Of a stretch of 64,000 bases of DNA, positions 10,436 to 19,798 are shown piece by piece. Numbering within the stretch: the first letter of the stretch is position 1; each line of letters begins with the position of its first letter. Below the pieces are notes generated by a model, which worked only from the letters and a program-made list of their open reading frames with translations, had not been told where the DNA came from and searched no databases. The DNA is from Acanthopleuribacter pedis. Its GTDB lineage: Bacteria > Acidobacteriota > Holophagae > Acanthopleuribacterales > Acanthopleuribacteraceae. The position numbers and the translations under genes are program-made. The stretch is from the NCBI RefSeq assembly GCF_017377855.1, contig NZ_JAFREP010000030.1:1-64000 (forward strand), read 5' to 3'.

Positions 10436-12643
10436 TTAGAGGACGTTGGATTGGAGTTCGTCGATAAGTTCGTTCATGTCACCGAAACGCATCATGCTGT
10501 TTTTCATGCAGCATTTTTTGATGATTTCGGCCAGCCAGAAAGGGAGGTTCCGATTGTATTCCATGGGTTCGGGCAGCGCTTGTTCAATTTGCTTGAGCAT
10601 GATTTCCTGGGCGGTTTTGGCCACGAAGGGTTCGCGCAAGGTGAACATGAAAAACATGACAATCCCAAGTGCGTAGATGTCGGTGCGGTTGTCCGTCAGC
10701 GTGTTTTGGATTTGTTCCGGCGCCATGTATTTGGGGCTGCCGCTGATGCTGCGTTCTTTGCGGGTGTTGGTGACCTTGCGGGCAATGCCGAAATCCAAAA
10801 TCTTGGGGATGAAGTCGTTGGTCACCAAAATGTTTTGCGGCTTGATGTCGCGGTGTACGACGGATTGATCATGGGCTGCTTGCAGGCCTTCCGCGATTTT
10901 AATGATCAGTTCGATTTTTTTGGGAACGCTGTCGTTGGCTGAATTGAGGATGTAGCTTTTTAGCGACTGGCCCTCGACGTGCTCCATGGTGAAATAACCG
11001 ATGTTGTTCCATTCGCCGATGTCGAATACTTTGATGATGTAGGGGTGGGTTAAGTCTCGTGCCGTGATCAACTCGGTTTTAAGTTCCTCAAAGTTACCGC
11101 GGTCGGCTAACAGGACTTTGAGCGCGATAATCCGATCCAAGCTCAAATCACGTACCTTAAAGATGGAACCCATACCGCCCTTGCCGATGGTTTGGATGAT
11201 TTTGAAGCGATCCGCGATCACCTCGCCCACGGCCAGGTCATCTGGAGAAAAAATACTTTTTGAATTGCTCAGGCTGGCGTCGGATTTGGGGATCAGGTTG
11301 GACAAGCGTTTGAGCCGCTGGCGTACATCGGCGTACCCGACCCGGCGGGCCATGACCCGTTCGTAGTAACGGCGTGCGCTTTCCAAATCGTGTTCTTCTT
11401 CCAGGCAGCGACCCAGCAGGTAGAAATACAGGATATTGCTGTCGTCCAAACCGGCCGTGGAGGTGATGTCCTCCAACAATTTACGCGAAACCGAGAATGC
11501 GCCCTGCTTAAAAAAGATCTCCGACATGATGCGCTTGGCATCCATAAACCGGTCGTCGTCGGGATCCAACATTTGCAGTTGTTGGAGCGCGTCGTCCAGG
11601 CGGTTCAACCGGTACAGGCACTCGCCCGCTTTGTAGCGGTTCTTGGCGTGGTGGTAAAGTTTTGCCGCGTGCCCATATTTTTTGAGGTGTTCGTAACAGG
11701 CCGCGGCCTCGCCAAACAACCGAACCTGCTCGAACAACAGCGCCGATTTTTGGAAATCGTGGGCTTTCTTGTACAAATCAGCCGCGGCTTTGAGGTTGCC
11801 GCTTTTTTCGTGGTAAAAAGCCGCTTCCTTGTAATTGCCCAAGTGTTCGTGGGCGCTGATGATGAGTTCGAACTCTTGACTGTCTTTGAGCAGCGTGACC
11901 GCCTCACGGTAGTTGCCCCGCGCGATGGCGATCCGACCCAGGAGCACCCGACCCTCCGGGCTGTGTACGCCCTTGAGCAGGTTCATCGCGGTATCGAGTT
12001 GGTTCATGTCCAGGTAGAGTTGGGCCGCGCGAACCGGGTTGTTGCCTTTGGCGAAACATTTGGCCGCGGTTTCGGTTTGGTTGAGCTGTAAAAAGATTTC
12101 GCCCGCCGTGGCAAAGCGCTTGGCGCCGACGTGAAGGTTGGCAATCCAGGTCTTGAACTTATTAATTTTGACCTTGCTGTTAGGACCGCTGTCCTTTTCC
12201 AGCCGTTCACATAACAGAGTGAACATTTCGATGGCTTTATTGAAGTTCTTGATTTTTCCGTAAATCACGCCGGCTTTTTCGTGAAAACCGAGCTGATCGT
12301 AAATCGCCGCGGCATTGGGGAGGTCGTCCAGTTTTTCAAGCAGCTCGGCGGCTTCAAACAACAAACCATGCTGCCGGTAAATTTCGATGGCGCGGGTTGG
12401 ATTTTCCTGACGCAAGTGAAAATCGGCGATCTCCTGCGGGGTTCCGTTTTTTTCGATCAGCTGCTGGGCTTTTTTGATTTTGTCCATCATCTCGTAAAGC
12501 TTGGCTGCTTCCGAGAAATTGCCGGCCTTGAGGTAAGCCTTGATCGCCGCTTTGTTGTTTCCGTCTAATTTGTAAAAATCGCCGGCTTGGGTATAGTCCC
12601 TATTGCTCATGGCGAGACGGGCTTGTTTGGCCCAGTTTCCCAT
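10436..12643 (-). CDS. TPR-repeat protein with C-terminal Ser/Thr protein kinase domain
   Basis: 735 aa. Residues about 10-440 are a solenoid of TPR-like helical pairs (NNKAAIKAYLKAGNFSEAAKLYE; LLEKLDDLPNAAAIYDQLGFHEKAG; AAAKCFAKGNNPVRAAQLYLDM). A PknB/Hanks-type kinase follows from 475: GKGGMG loop 487-492, invariant K509 in IALKVLL, HRDIKPQN with H597/D599, DFG at 617-619, APE at 641-643. All catalytic residues are present, so it should be active. No membrane segment is seen. Bacterial kinases usually carry TPRs after the kinase; here the order is reversed. GAGGT precedes the ATG. Likely a cytosolic signalling scaffold; substrates unknown. Confidence 0.92.
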   Translation of the reverse strand: MGNWAKQARLAMSNRDYTQAGDFYKLDGNNKAAIKAYLKAGNFSEAAKLYEMMDKIKKAQQLIEKNGTPQEIADFHLRQENPTRAIEIYRQHGLLFEAAELLEKLDDLPNAAAIYDQLGFHEKAGVIYGKIKNFNKAIEMFTLLCERLEKDSGPNSKVKINKFKTWIANLHVGAKRFATAGEIFLQLNQTETAAKCFAKGNNPVRAAQLYLDMNQLDTAMNLLKGVHSPEGRVLLGRIAIARGNYREAVTLLKDSQEFELIISAHEHLGNYKEAAFYHEKSGNLKAAADLYKKAHDFQKSALLFEQVRLFGEAAACYEHLKKYGHAAKLYHHAKNRYKAGECLYRLNRLDDALQQLQMLDPDDDRFMDAKRIMSEIFFKQGAFSVSRKLLEDITSTAGLDDSNILYFYLLGRCLEEEHDLESARRYYERVMARRVGYADVRQRLKRLSNLIPKSDASLSNSKSIFSPDDLAVGEVIADRFKIIQTIGKGGMGSIFKVRDLSLDRIIALKVLLADRGNFEELKTELITARDLTHPYIIKVFDIGEWNNIGYFTMEHVEGQSLKSYILNSANDSVPKKIELIIKIAEGLQAAHDQSVVHRDIKPQNILVTNDFIPKILDFGIARKVTNTRKERSISGSPKYMAPEQIQNTLTDNRTDIYALGIVMFFMFTLREPFVAKTAQEIMLKQIEQALPEPMEYNRNLPFWLAEIIKKCCMKNSMMRFGDMNELIDELQSNVL

Positions 12644-12695
12644 CGGCTACCTCGAGGCGTTCTATTGCAGGAGAAATGTCGTAATCGACCTTAGC

Positions 12696-12701
12696 ATTAT
12701 A
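12696..12701 (-). promoter_or_regulatory. Candidate -10 box of the TPR-kinase gene
   Basis: Reads TATAAT on the minus strand, 53 nt before the start codon, in an otherwise G/C-rich gap. No convincing -35 at 16-18 bp spacing. Confidence 0.35.
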
Positions 12702-12868
12702 ACCCGGCCTATTGGAATGAGGCATCCCAGCTTTTGCCGTTCTTCTATCATTTTAACGTGCTGATCCCTTGCGGCAAATAGCTTTGTTTGGATCGTTTAG
12801 AATCCCAGGGTTCGGCTGGATGAGGGGCGCCCGGAATCCGCCGCGGTCGGGTTAATTTAGAACGGCGG

Positions 12869-14149
12869 TTAACTGTTCAACGCCGATAGAAACTCGCCGG
12901 GTCCACTGATGGGCAGGGGGATCACCGTTTCAATTTTCATCATTTTCAATTTGATGAGGTCTTTACTGGGAATGTCGTTGCCGCAAATAACAACCTTGCG
13001 CTCCTTGAGGACGCCCATGTTGTTGATTTTCTCCAACACCTCGACGATGGCCCGTCCCTTGAACTCCGTGCCACACAAAATCAGCGCGGGTTTGTCCTCG
13101 GTGATGACCTTAACCGCCCGAATCGGGGTGTTGCAGACCGCGACCGCGAAGGGGCTGTTGGGCGCGTCCAAAAAGGGGACTTCGCGCAACACATCGTCGC
13201 CGAAAACCAACAGGGTCGGTCGGTTAACCGCGTCGCTTGCCGGTGGCGCCTCCTCGCTTTTTTGAGGGGCCGTGGTGGGTTGCGGCGGCGCTTCCTCCGC
13301 TGTTTTGGCCGTTCGCTCGCTCGCGGGTGACGCGTCGTCGCTGCTGTTTTTTGTGGTGGCACTGCTCTCCGCGCGGGGAACCGCGCGCCGCTCATCCATT
13401 TCTTCACGGCGTTTCTTTGAACGTCGCACCGGTTTGAATTCCAGCGTACGTGGCTCGATAAAGCGCAGCAGCGCCGTGTAATCTTTCTTGGAAAGTTTGG
13501 CGAACTCAATCGCCAAGCGCCAGCGCCCGTCGCGCCAGACCCGTTTGGCGATTCCCGACAGTTCCATAAGCTGGCAGCCCGGTACCTTGTTGATCTTAAC
13601 CATGGCGAGTTTGGTGCCGGGTTTAAACAGGTTTTCATTGGGTGGGATTTCGCGTTCATTGGCCAAATACATGGCTTTTTCAATCGTGAGCGAAATGCCG
13701 CCGGTACTAATATCAACCGCCATGCCGAAGACGCCGTTGCCGCTGCCCAGTCCTTCTAAGACCGTGACCTTTACCTGTTCCCGCGCCGTGAAGGAGCAGC
13801 GCAGGTTGCGACGCCGTTCGTGGTGTTGAATCCCTTTTGGAACCAGGATATGCGGTTTTTCATTAACGAGCGCAAATTTGGTGCGGAACGTCCACCATGT
13901 CCGGTCCAAGGCAAAACCGACATCCAGATCGGTGCCGTGGGCTAAGCCCGGCAAAAGGTCCTGCTGGATGCGAATTAATTTGTTCTTCTCGTCGAAAAAC
14001 AAAATGTCTGTCTGGACGGACTTCTTTTTGACAAACAAGGTAATCGGCACGCGTTTGCGGTATACCTCGTCAATGTACCCCATCACCTCATCTTCGGTGC
14101 TGATGGTCGCGTCATTAGCTTTTGATTTTTTTCTTGAAAATATCGGCAC
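12869..14149 (-). CDS. PilZ-domain protein with degenerate receiver-like C-terminus
   Basis: 426 aa, GTG start at 14149 with GGAG nine nt upstream. Residues 18-105 look like a YcgR-type N-terminal domain. A PilZ domain follows, with R113-NL-R117 and D146-I-S148-TG-G151, the RxxxR and (D/N)xSxxG motifs that bind cyclic di-GMP. After a charged Ala/Pro/Ser linker (about 250-305), the last 120 residues (PTLLVFGDDVLREVPFLDAP, KPALILCGTEFKGRAIVEVL, KVVICGNDI) look like a response-regulator fold without a clear phosphoacceptor site. Likely a cytosolic cyclic di-GMP effector, possibly for the type IV pili encoded at 49.9-55.0 kb (inference). Confidence 0.8.
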   Translation of the reverse strand: MPIFSRKKSKANDATISTEDEVMGYIDEVYRKRVPITLFVKKKSVQTDILFFDEKNKLIRIQQDLLPGLAHGTDLDVGFALDRTWWTFRTKFALVNEKPHILVPKGIQHHERRRNLRCSFTAREQVKVTVLEGLGSGNGVFGMAVDISTGGISLTIEKAMYLANEREIPPNENLFKPGTKLAMVKINKVPGCQLMELSGIAKRVWRDGRWRLAIEFAKLSKKDYTALLRFIEPRTLEFKPVRRSKKRREEMDERRAVPRAESSATTKNSSDDASPASERTAKTAEEAPPQPTTAPQKSEEAPPASDAVNRPTLLVFGDDVLREVPFLDAPNSPFAVAVCNTPIRAVKVITEDKPALILCGTEFKGRAIVEVLEKINNMGVLKERKVVICGNDIPSKDLIKLKMMKIETVIPLPISGPGEFLSALNS

Positions 14150-14543
14150 GGGTTTTGGCTCCGAGGTGAGACATGGTTTGTTAACTCTATCGAAGCAAAG
14201 TGGGAATCCCTTTAGGGCTGATAAACCTATTAATGAGAATTTTTAACATGATTGCGCGCCCGTTCGGGTCGCGCGACTGCTTCGACGCCGCCGGCGTCCC
14301 TGGCGAACCAAGGCCGCGGCGGTATTTTTTGACCGGTTGTCTTGCCGATTCCTTGCGACCAAGTTTGCTGGTCCGGGCTAGGTGAGACCCATCAACGGGT
14401 TCATCGTGAGACGGGTCATGCTTGCCGGCATCACGGTGGATGTAAGGCGACGCCTGTTGCGGTCCTAATTAATGCAGGCGCGGTTTGCGTTTCGTTCTTT
14501 TCTTACGGAAACCGCGGGGCATAGGTTGAACACACCGCGGCGC
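14150..14543. other. Gene-free intergenic stretch
   Basis: 394 bp with no supported gene. It contains a CCCGTTCGGG palindrome inside a longer G/C-rich hairpin near 14254-14275. No match to R1, R2 or R3. Confidence 0.4.
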
Positions 14544-14891
14544 TTACAGGTCTCTCGCCTGTGTACCCGTGCCGTTCATCATGTCGCGCATGGCACGGCG
14601 ACATTGGGCTTCCAATCGAGCGTCGGGTTGGGTTTCTAGTTCGCGCAATATATAGCGGTAATCTTCCAGGGCGCGGCTGTAATTGTCCAGCCCGTATTGG
14701 AAAATCTGAGCGCGCTGGAGGTACAAATTTAATCGGTTGGGCGCAACGCGAATGCCGCAATCCAAATAGGCAATCGCCTTGGGCAGGTCCTCTGCCAAAA
14801 TGGCTTGTTTTGCTTTTAAACAAAACGGCTTTACCAAGTCTTCCTGACAAAGCTCAGGCTTGCGGCGCAACAAATTCCTAAAGAACTTCAT
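14544..14891 (-). CDS. Small TPR-like protein
   Basis: 115 aa. Two to three TPR-like helices are visible (AKQAILAEDLPKAIAYLDCG, LYLQRAQIFQYGLDNYSRAL), with a basic N-terminus MKFFRNLLRRK. An AGGGA/AAGGA site precedes the ATG. No signal peptide or catalytic motif. The upstream minus-strand gene (12869-14149) is in the same direction but 390 bp away downstream, so an operon is doubtful. Confidence 0.65.
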   Translation of the reverse strand: MKFFRNLLRRKPELCQEDLVKPFCLKAKQAILAEDLPKAIAYLDCGIRVAPNRLNLYLQRAQIFQYGLDNYSRALEDYRYILRELETQPDARLEAQCRRAMRDMMNGTGTQARDL

Positions 14892-15365
14892 TGTCCCTAT
14901 ATCCTTTGATGGAAAAATATTTATCTAGTAAACCATACTTAAACAGCTCGGTCAAATTAGTAATGACCTTAGCTTTTCTTGCAATTTTCTTAGCTTTAAG
15001 GTGCGCCTTTTGACGTACGCGCATTCTGGTTGCTTCGCCTCGGCTCCCGTGGACCAGAAGCAGCCTCCTTCGCCAACGGGCTAGCCCCCATCTCTTTCGG
15101 GGCAGGTTGTTTTCTTGGGTGATGCGACCGATCACCCCGGGCAAACTGCAACCGCTGTGAGTTCGGCATTTAACCAAAATCACACCGACCGTGCAACAAG
15201 AACCGTGAGGTTTTTGTGAGCGCCGCGGATCGGCGGTCGTCCCCGGTTATGGGTGAATCAGGGTCCCGTGCCTATTCGTTGAATTTCGGCCTGAGTCCAC
15301 TTGGTGGCCACAAGCGCTAGCGATTAAGCTACATTATGAGCAACACCCCCTCGGAGGCACCTGCC
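14892..15365. other. Intergenic stretch between divergent genes
   Basis: 474 bp. A minus-strand open frame (14878-15183, 101 aa, very Arg/Lys rich) overlaps the start of the small TPR gene but has no convincing ribosome site or recognisable domain. It is left uncalled. Promoters for both neighbours must lie here. Confidence 0.4.
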
Positions 15366-16211
15366 ATGTCCACCTACAATCGCGTTGTTTTCGATAAGCG
15401 AATTGGCGGGGATTGGATTCGGGTTGTCGACCTTTTTCCTTTACAACACCGTTATCTGCATTTTGAACACAGTATCCAAGGTGTGATGAGCCTTCTCGAC
15501 CACACCGTGCCCGTCCTGGAATATGTTGGGCTCATGTGTTACGCCGTTCGCGAACTCGCGCATCATCCCCCGCGCGTTTTGATCGGTGGGTTGGGGAGCT
15601 GTACCGCGCTCCACTTCATTGACAGGTTGTGGCGCCATACCAGTGACATTGTGACCGTTGAAATTAATCCCGCCGTGATTGACTTGGGGCGCCGGTTTTT
15701 TCGGCTGACCCGGCAACACCAGGTCGTGGAGGACGACTTGCGCGCCGTCCTTGAAGGGGGGGCTTCATCGGTTCGGGTCCCCGCGCCTTGGGATCTCGTG
15801 ATCGTCGATTGTTACTCGTCGCAATTCGTGCCCGCGTCCTTGATGAGTGTCGAATTCATGGAACTGGTTCGGACCCGCACCGCTCCGGACGGATTGGCCG
15901 TATTTAATCTGTGGAGTCCCAACTGCAACCGCATATGCGGTCACCAGGTCCGTACCATTCTTGAAGTGTTTGAGACCGTTGCCGTGCTGCATTGTCGCGA
16001 GGATGACAATTTGTTGCTGTTTGCCTCGCCGCAACGGCATTTCCCCTGGCCGACCAAGGTCTATTTCAAAGGGTTGCGTTACCCCTTTGCCGTGTACCAA
16101 AAACGGTTCGAATCGTTTTGGCCGGGTTTTCTGCGGGATTCCTCCGTGATTGACGACGCGGGCGCCGACCGGTACCTGCAACATCAGAATGAAATCTTCG
16201 AGACCCCCTGA
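15366..16211 (+). CDS. Spermidine synthase-like methyltransferase-fold protein
   Basis: 281 aa from ATG 15366, which has GGAGG eight nt upstream; the in-frame ATG at 15336 lacks one. The core is a SAM-type Rossmann fold: VLIGGLGSCTALHFIDRL (motif I, about 77-94), VTVEINPAVIDLGRRFF (about 101-117) and WDLVIVDCY (motif IV, about 143-151). This is the layout of SpeE-type aminopropyltransferases, where the acidic residue in VEIN binds the nucleoside. The N-terminal tetramerisation part is short and the usual catalytic D-G-x-x-Q is not evident, so the substrate may not be putrescine. Confidence 0.7.
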   Translation: MSTYNRVVFDKRIGGDWIRVVDLFPLQHRYLHFEHSIQGVMSLLDHTVPVLEYVGLMCYAVRELAHHPPRVLIGGLGSCTALHFIDRLWRHTSDIVTVEINPAVIDLGRRFFRLTRQHQVVEDDLRAVLEGGASSVRVPAPWDLVIVDCYSSQFVPASLMSVEFMELVRTRTAPDGLAVFNLWSPNCNRICGHQVRTILEVFETVAVLHCREDDNLLLFASPQRHFPWPTKVYFKGLRYPFAVYQKRFESFWPGFLRDSSVIDDAGADRYLQHQNEIFETP

Positions 16212-16397
16212 GAACAAAGCCGCGACCGACACCGCGCGAAATATGGTGCGAGGTTTGCAAGGTTTGGGACCACTCCCGCGCTTCCTGCTATGATGGTGCG
16301 CGCCACACGTTTTTGGGCGCGGGATTCCACGGGTCTTTCCGGCCCACTTATGCTTATTCCCGTTCGCTGATTTTTCGCTTTAGAGGTTGTGATCCTT

Positions 16398-19037
16398 ATG
16401 AAATGGTTTGCCTGTTTGATGTTTGTACCGGCGTTTTGCGGTTTGCTTTCGGCCCAAAAACTGGACCTCGGTCCCAGTGAGGATTTTTTGGCGATTGTCG
16501 ACCCGATCATGACCCAAGGGGAGCGCGAGATTTACGCCAAGCTCCCCAACCGCGACGCCAAGCGCTATTTTCAGGGCATCTTCTGGTACAAACGCGACCC
16601 CGAACCTCAAACCGTCGGCAACGCCTTTCGCCTCGGTTTCTTCGAACGTCGCCAGATCGCGATCAGTCAATTTGGGGAAGGGGAGACGCCCGGACACCGT
16701 ACCGACCGCGGCCGGATTTTGCTGCTGATGGGCGACCCCGAGGATGTGAAACAGCGCAAACTCTCCCAAACCGGTTTGATTCAAGGCTATGAGGAAGTTT
16801 GGCACTATCCCTCGCGCAACATGAGCTTCCGTTTTCTTTACGACACGCGTAACAACAGCTACCGCTTAAAAGCACCCGAGGACCTGGAAGCCCAATTGGA
16901 ATCCGTGCGTTTGGCCTATGTACTGGATCGCGCCGAGCCCTATCGGCTCTCTTCCCGTGCCTTGACCTTGCCTTACCTGGGTTTCACCAAGGATATTGAG
17001 AACCTCGCTTCCGAGGATCGTCAAGAGTTGCGTTACAACCTTAGCTACGCTTTCTTCCGCGGCGATCAGAACCGCACCCAAATCATGGTAAACCTCACCT
17101 TTGCCGACGCCTCTCGTCGCGGTGTCGACATCAACCTGGCCGCCTACGATCCTTACCAGCACAAGGTGGTCGACTTCAAGAAACGCTTTGACGTGGTGAA
17201 CTACGAAATGCAGCGTTTCTCCGTGGTGATGGAGCCGGATCAGTACGATATTGTTCTGCGACTGAAGGACCGCGATGGACGCGAATCGGTTGACCGCCGC
17301 CGGATTGATGTGCCCCGTCTGGGTGGCGGCGGCATCGGCGCTTCGAGCATGTTGATCGCGAGTGGCTTGGCCCAGATTCCCCTGGAAGGTTTTGTAACCC
17401 CCAAACAGTTTGTCTTTGATAACCGTTATTTCCCCTTGCAAGACAACTTTACCGGCGTGGCTTTGGCGCGCCTGTTTGTGTTTCGCCGCTATTACGAAAC
17501 CGAACAGGTTCCGCCCTCTCGCTTTGTGGTGAACGGCACGCCCGTAACGGGCGTCGTTGAAGCGACCGCCGCGAGTGGCGACGGGCTAAGCGTGGTTTAC
17601 CGTCTTGACGGCGTTTCCTTGCGGCCGGGTTGGAACGAGGTGCGCGGCGCTTGGCAACGGGCTTCCGGCGATTGGGCCGCCGACGCGGTCATGCTTAATA
17701 GCAGTACCCACGTTCCCGAGCAGGCCAAGGCGCAACCCGTTTCGCTGCTGTTGCAACAAGCCAAGGAGGCGCGTGACGGCGCGGTTGACGGGGTGGCGAT
17801 GGTGCTGCCCGGTCGCGACGACGCCGCCGCCTTGGACCGGGTGGTGATGCGTGCCGACGGCCACACCATTCATGCCATGCACGTTTTTCTCAACGACCGC
17901 CTGGTGCTTGCGCGTTATCAGGATCCCTGGGATGTTTCCGTCGATCAGGGCTTGTTCTCGATCTCGGGGGAAAACAATCTGACCGCCGTGCTTGAAACCG
18001 ACCGCGGCCTGTTTAAAGTCACCAAGGAACTCAAGCCTTTGAAAGCGGATGAAAAAATCAGAACCCGTTTGGTTGAGGTGTTTTTTAACGCCTATGACGA
18101 AGAACTCAAATTCAAAAATGATCTCGACCTAAGCCAACTTGAGGTGAGTGTCGACGGGGAAAGCACCAAGCCGGTTCGTGTCGAAAAACTCGAGGAGCCC
18201 ATTACCTACTGCTTCCTGGTGGATACCTCCTACAGCATGAAGGCGTCCTACCGCTCCAACATCGGGGCTTTGAAACGCTACATCGAAAGCATGCGCCCGA
18301 TGGATCGGGGTTTCTTTGTGGCTTTTTCGGATCGGTACGACCAGTACCTTGAGCCCAACCAATCCAAGGCCGTTCTTCTCAGCGTGGCCGATGCGTTGAA
18401 ACTGCAAACGCCCAATCCCAAGCAGGCCGATAAGCTGTACGAGGAAAACGAGACTTATTTATATGATGCGGTGATCGCCTCGATCCACAGTTTGTTGCAG
18501 TATTCAGGACGCAAGGTGATGGTGGTCGTTTCCGACGGGATTGGAACCGAGGGTGAGTACTCTCGTAACGGGATGTTGTCTTATGCGCGGGAAAACGATG
18601 TGGTCGTCTACAGTTTGTGGTTAGACAACAACCCGGGACTGTCCGATGATGAAACCGCATTCCTGCAGAAGGAAACCGGCAAAGCGGAAAAGTTCGTGCG
18701 CGCCATCGGCCTCTCGCGTTTGTTTGCCAAAAAAGACGCCAAGAAGAACTACATTTCGGACAAGGTCCGTTTTAGCAGCATTAACCAAGGGGTGATGAAG
18801 ATTTTGGCCGAGGAGTCGGGTGGTTTCCACTACCGCATTTTCCGCGCGGACCGAAGCAAGATTCGCGAGTATGTGCGCGATATTGAAGAGGCGGCCAATA
18901 CCATGTACGCCATGACCCTGAATTTGCCCGTCTCGGTGAAAACCCAAGAGGTTCGCATTGACAGCCCGGACGAATCGGTGAACATCCGCGCCAAAACCCA
19001 TATCAAGGTTCGCAAAACCAACCCCTTGTTGGATTAA
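16398..19037 (+). CDS. Secreted GWxTD-domain / VWFA-related protein
   Basis: 879 aa from ATG 16398; an in-frame GTG at 16389 is only 2 nt from the AGAGG site. The N-terminus is a signal peptide (MKWFACLMFVPAFCGLLSAQ). Residues about 25-150 are a GWxTD domain: FLAIVDPIMTQGEREIYAKL, RYFQGIFWYKRDPEP and PGHRTDRGRILLLMGDP, the last being a GHRTD variant of the name-giving motif. A von Willebrand A domain follows with MIDAS residues D609/S611/S613 (DTSYS) and VVVSDGIGTEGEY. Such VWFA-related proteins are common in Acidobacteriota and of unknown role. It is probably periplasmic or outer-membrane associated, and MIDAS suggests metal-dependent protein binding. Confidence 0.85.
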   Translation: MKWFACLMFVPAFCGLLSAQKLDLGPSEDFLAIVDPIMTQGEREIYAKLPNRDAKRYFQGIFWYKRDPEPQTVGNAFRLGFFERRQIAISQFGEGETPGHRTDRGRILLLMGDPEDVKQRKLSQTGLIQGYEEVWHYPSRNMSFRFLYDTRNNSYRLKAPEDLEAQLESVRLAYVLDRAEPYRLSSRALTLPYLGFTKDIENLASEDRQELRYNLSYAFFRGDQNRTQIMVNLTFADASRRGVDINLAAYDPYQHKVVDFKKRFDVVNYEMQRFSVVMEPDQYDIVLRLKDRDGRESVDRRRIDVPRLGGGGIGASSMLIASGLAQIPLEGFVTPKQFVFDNRYFPLQDNFTGVALARLFVFRRYYETEQVPPSRFVVNGTPVTGVVEATAASGDGLSVVYRLDGVSLRPGWNEVRGAWQRASGDWAADAVMLNSSTHVPEQAKAQPVSLLLQQAKEARDGAVDGVAMVLPGRDDAAALDRVVMRADGHTIHAMHVFLNDRLVLARYQDPWDVSVDQGLFSISGENNLTAVLETDRGLFKVTKELKPLKADEKIRTRLVEVFFNAYDEELKFKNDLDLSQLEVSVDGESTKPVRVEKLEEPITYCFLVDTSYSMKASYRSNIGALKRYIESMRPMDRGFFVAFSDRYDQYLEPNQSKAVLLSVADALKLQTPNPKQADKLYEENETYLYDAVIASIHSLLQYSGRKVMVVVSDGIGTEGEYSRNGMLSYARENDVVVYSLWLDNNPGLSDDETAFLQKETGKAEKFVRAIGLSRLFAKKDAKKNYISDKVRFSSINQGVMKILAEESGGFHYRIFRADRSKIREYVRDIEEAANTMYAMTLNLPVSVKTQEVRIDSPDESVNIRAKTHIKVRKTNPLLD

Positions 19038-19184
19038 AAGGGTCTTGCTTCCCGAGAAGGTAAAGACCCGCGCGAGGGGTGGCCGGAAAGACGAAACGTC
19101 CTGTGGCCGCCCGCGGTCGAAAGAAAAACTCGGCAAGGCCCCACCATGCCGGGTGATGCCACACCGCCTGGCCATGTGACGGCG

Positions 19185-19330
19185 GGTGATGGACCCGGCT
19201 AGGCCGTATGGCGTCCTGTGATGAACCCCGGCTGGGCGGTGTGGCGTCGTGTGATGAACCCCGGCTGGGCGGTGTGGCGTCGTGTGATGAACCCCGACTG
19301 GGCGGTGTGGCGTCGTATGATGAGACCCTG
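19185..19330. repeat. 33-bp tandem array (about 4 units)
   Basis: GTGATGAACCCC recurs at 19218, 19251 and 19284 with a diverged fourth unit at 19317, exactly 33 bp apart. The frame encodes MNPGWAVWRRV repeatedly but has no ribosome site. More degenerate units extend upstream to about 19170. It lies on the 5' side of R2 copy c, as the 57-bp array does for copy a. Confidence 0.9.
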
Positions 19331-19364
19331 CATGGTTGTGACAGATCCGGCGAGCCCTGAAAGG

Positions 19365-19540
19365 GCCGCACACCGTGATCCGCGGACCGTGTTTCAAATA
19401 AATGCGAGGCTTCGCCTCGCCACTTTGGACGCCCCCTGAAGGGGGGCACTATGTCAGCCCCGGGTACGACCATTGAAAATGGTCGCACCCTGGGTGTTGG
19501 GGGTTCACGGACGGCAAACCCTGAAGGGGTTGGCGCTGGA
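19365..19540 (+). repeat. Dispersed repeat core R2, copy c
   Basis: Shares the order of landmarks with 325-500: CGCACACCG, a TTTCAAATAAATGCGAGGC block with a GAGGCTTCGCCTC hairpin, CCCCCTGAAGGGGGG, ACTATGTCAG, the CCCGGGT...ACCCTGGGT pair (about 19458 and 19487) and the closing AACCCTGAAGGGGTT hairpin. Confidence 0.75.
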
Positions 19541-19549
19541 TGCCCCGTG

Positions 19550-19745
19550 GACGAAACCGGATGGAAAAAACCGCGAATGGAACCGGTTGGAAAAATCGCG
19601 GACGACACCCCGTGGAAAAAACCACGGGAGGCACCGGGTGGAAAAACCGCGGACGGAACCGCGTGGAAAAACCGTGGAAAAAACCGGTTGGAAAAACCAC
19701 GAATGGAACCGCGTGGAAAAAACCACGGGAGGCACCGGGGTCTGT
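19550..19745. repeat. 25-26 bp tandem array (about 8 units)
   Basis: TGGAAAAAACC or TGGAAAAATCG recurs at about 19562, 19588, 19613, 19639, 19664, 19689 and 19714, with an extra half unit at 19675. Units alternate CGCG-ACGG and CACGGGAGGCACC. It lies on the 3' side of R2 copy c, mirroring the 31-bp array after copy a, and shares GGAAAA-CC with it. Confidence 0.85.
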
Positions 19746-19798
19746 GCCGGGGGCTGAACCACGGACGGAACGTCGCCGCGGATGATTGCCCCGATGGG

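Noticed and set aside
14878-15183. 101-codon minus-strand frame rich in Arg/Lys
   Set aside because: No recognisable domain or ribosome site and biased composition. It overlaps the start of the small TPR gene by 14 nt, which leaves a small chance that it is real.
19218-19439. Open frame encoding repeated MNPGWAVWRRV
   Set aside because: Frame preserved by the 33-bp period; no ribosome site, and the sister arrays at other R2 copies do not keep a frame.
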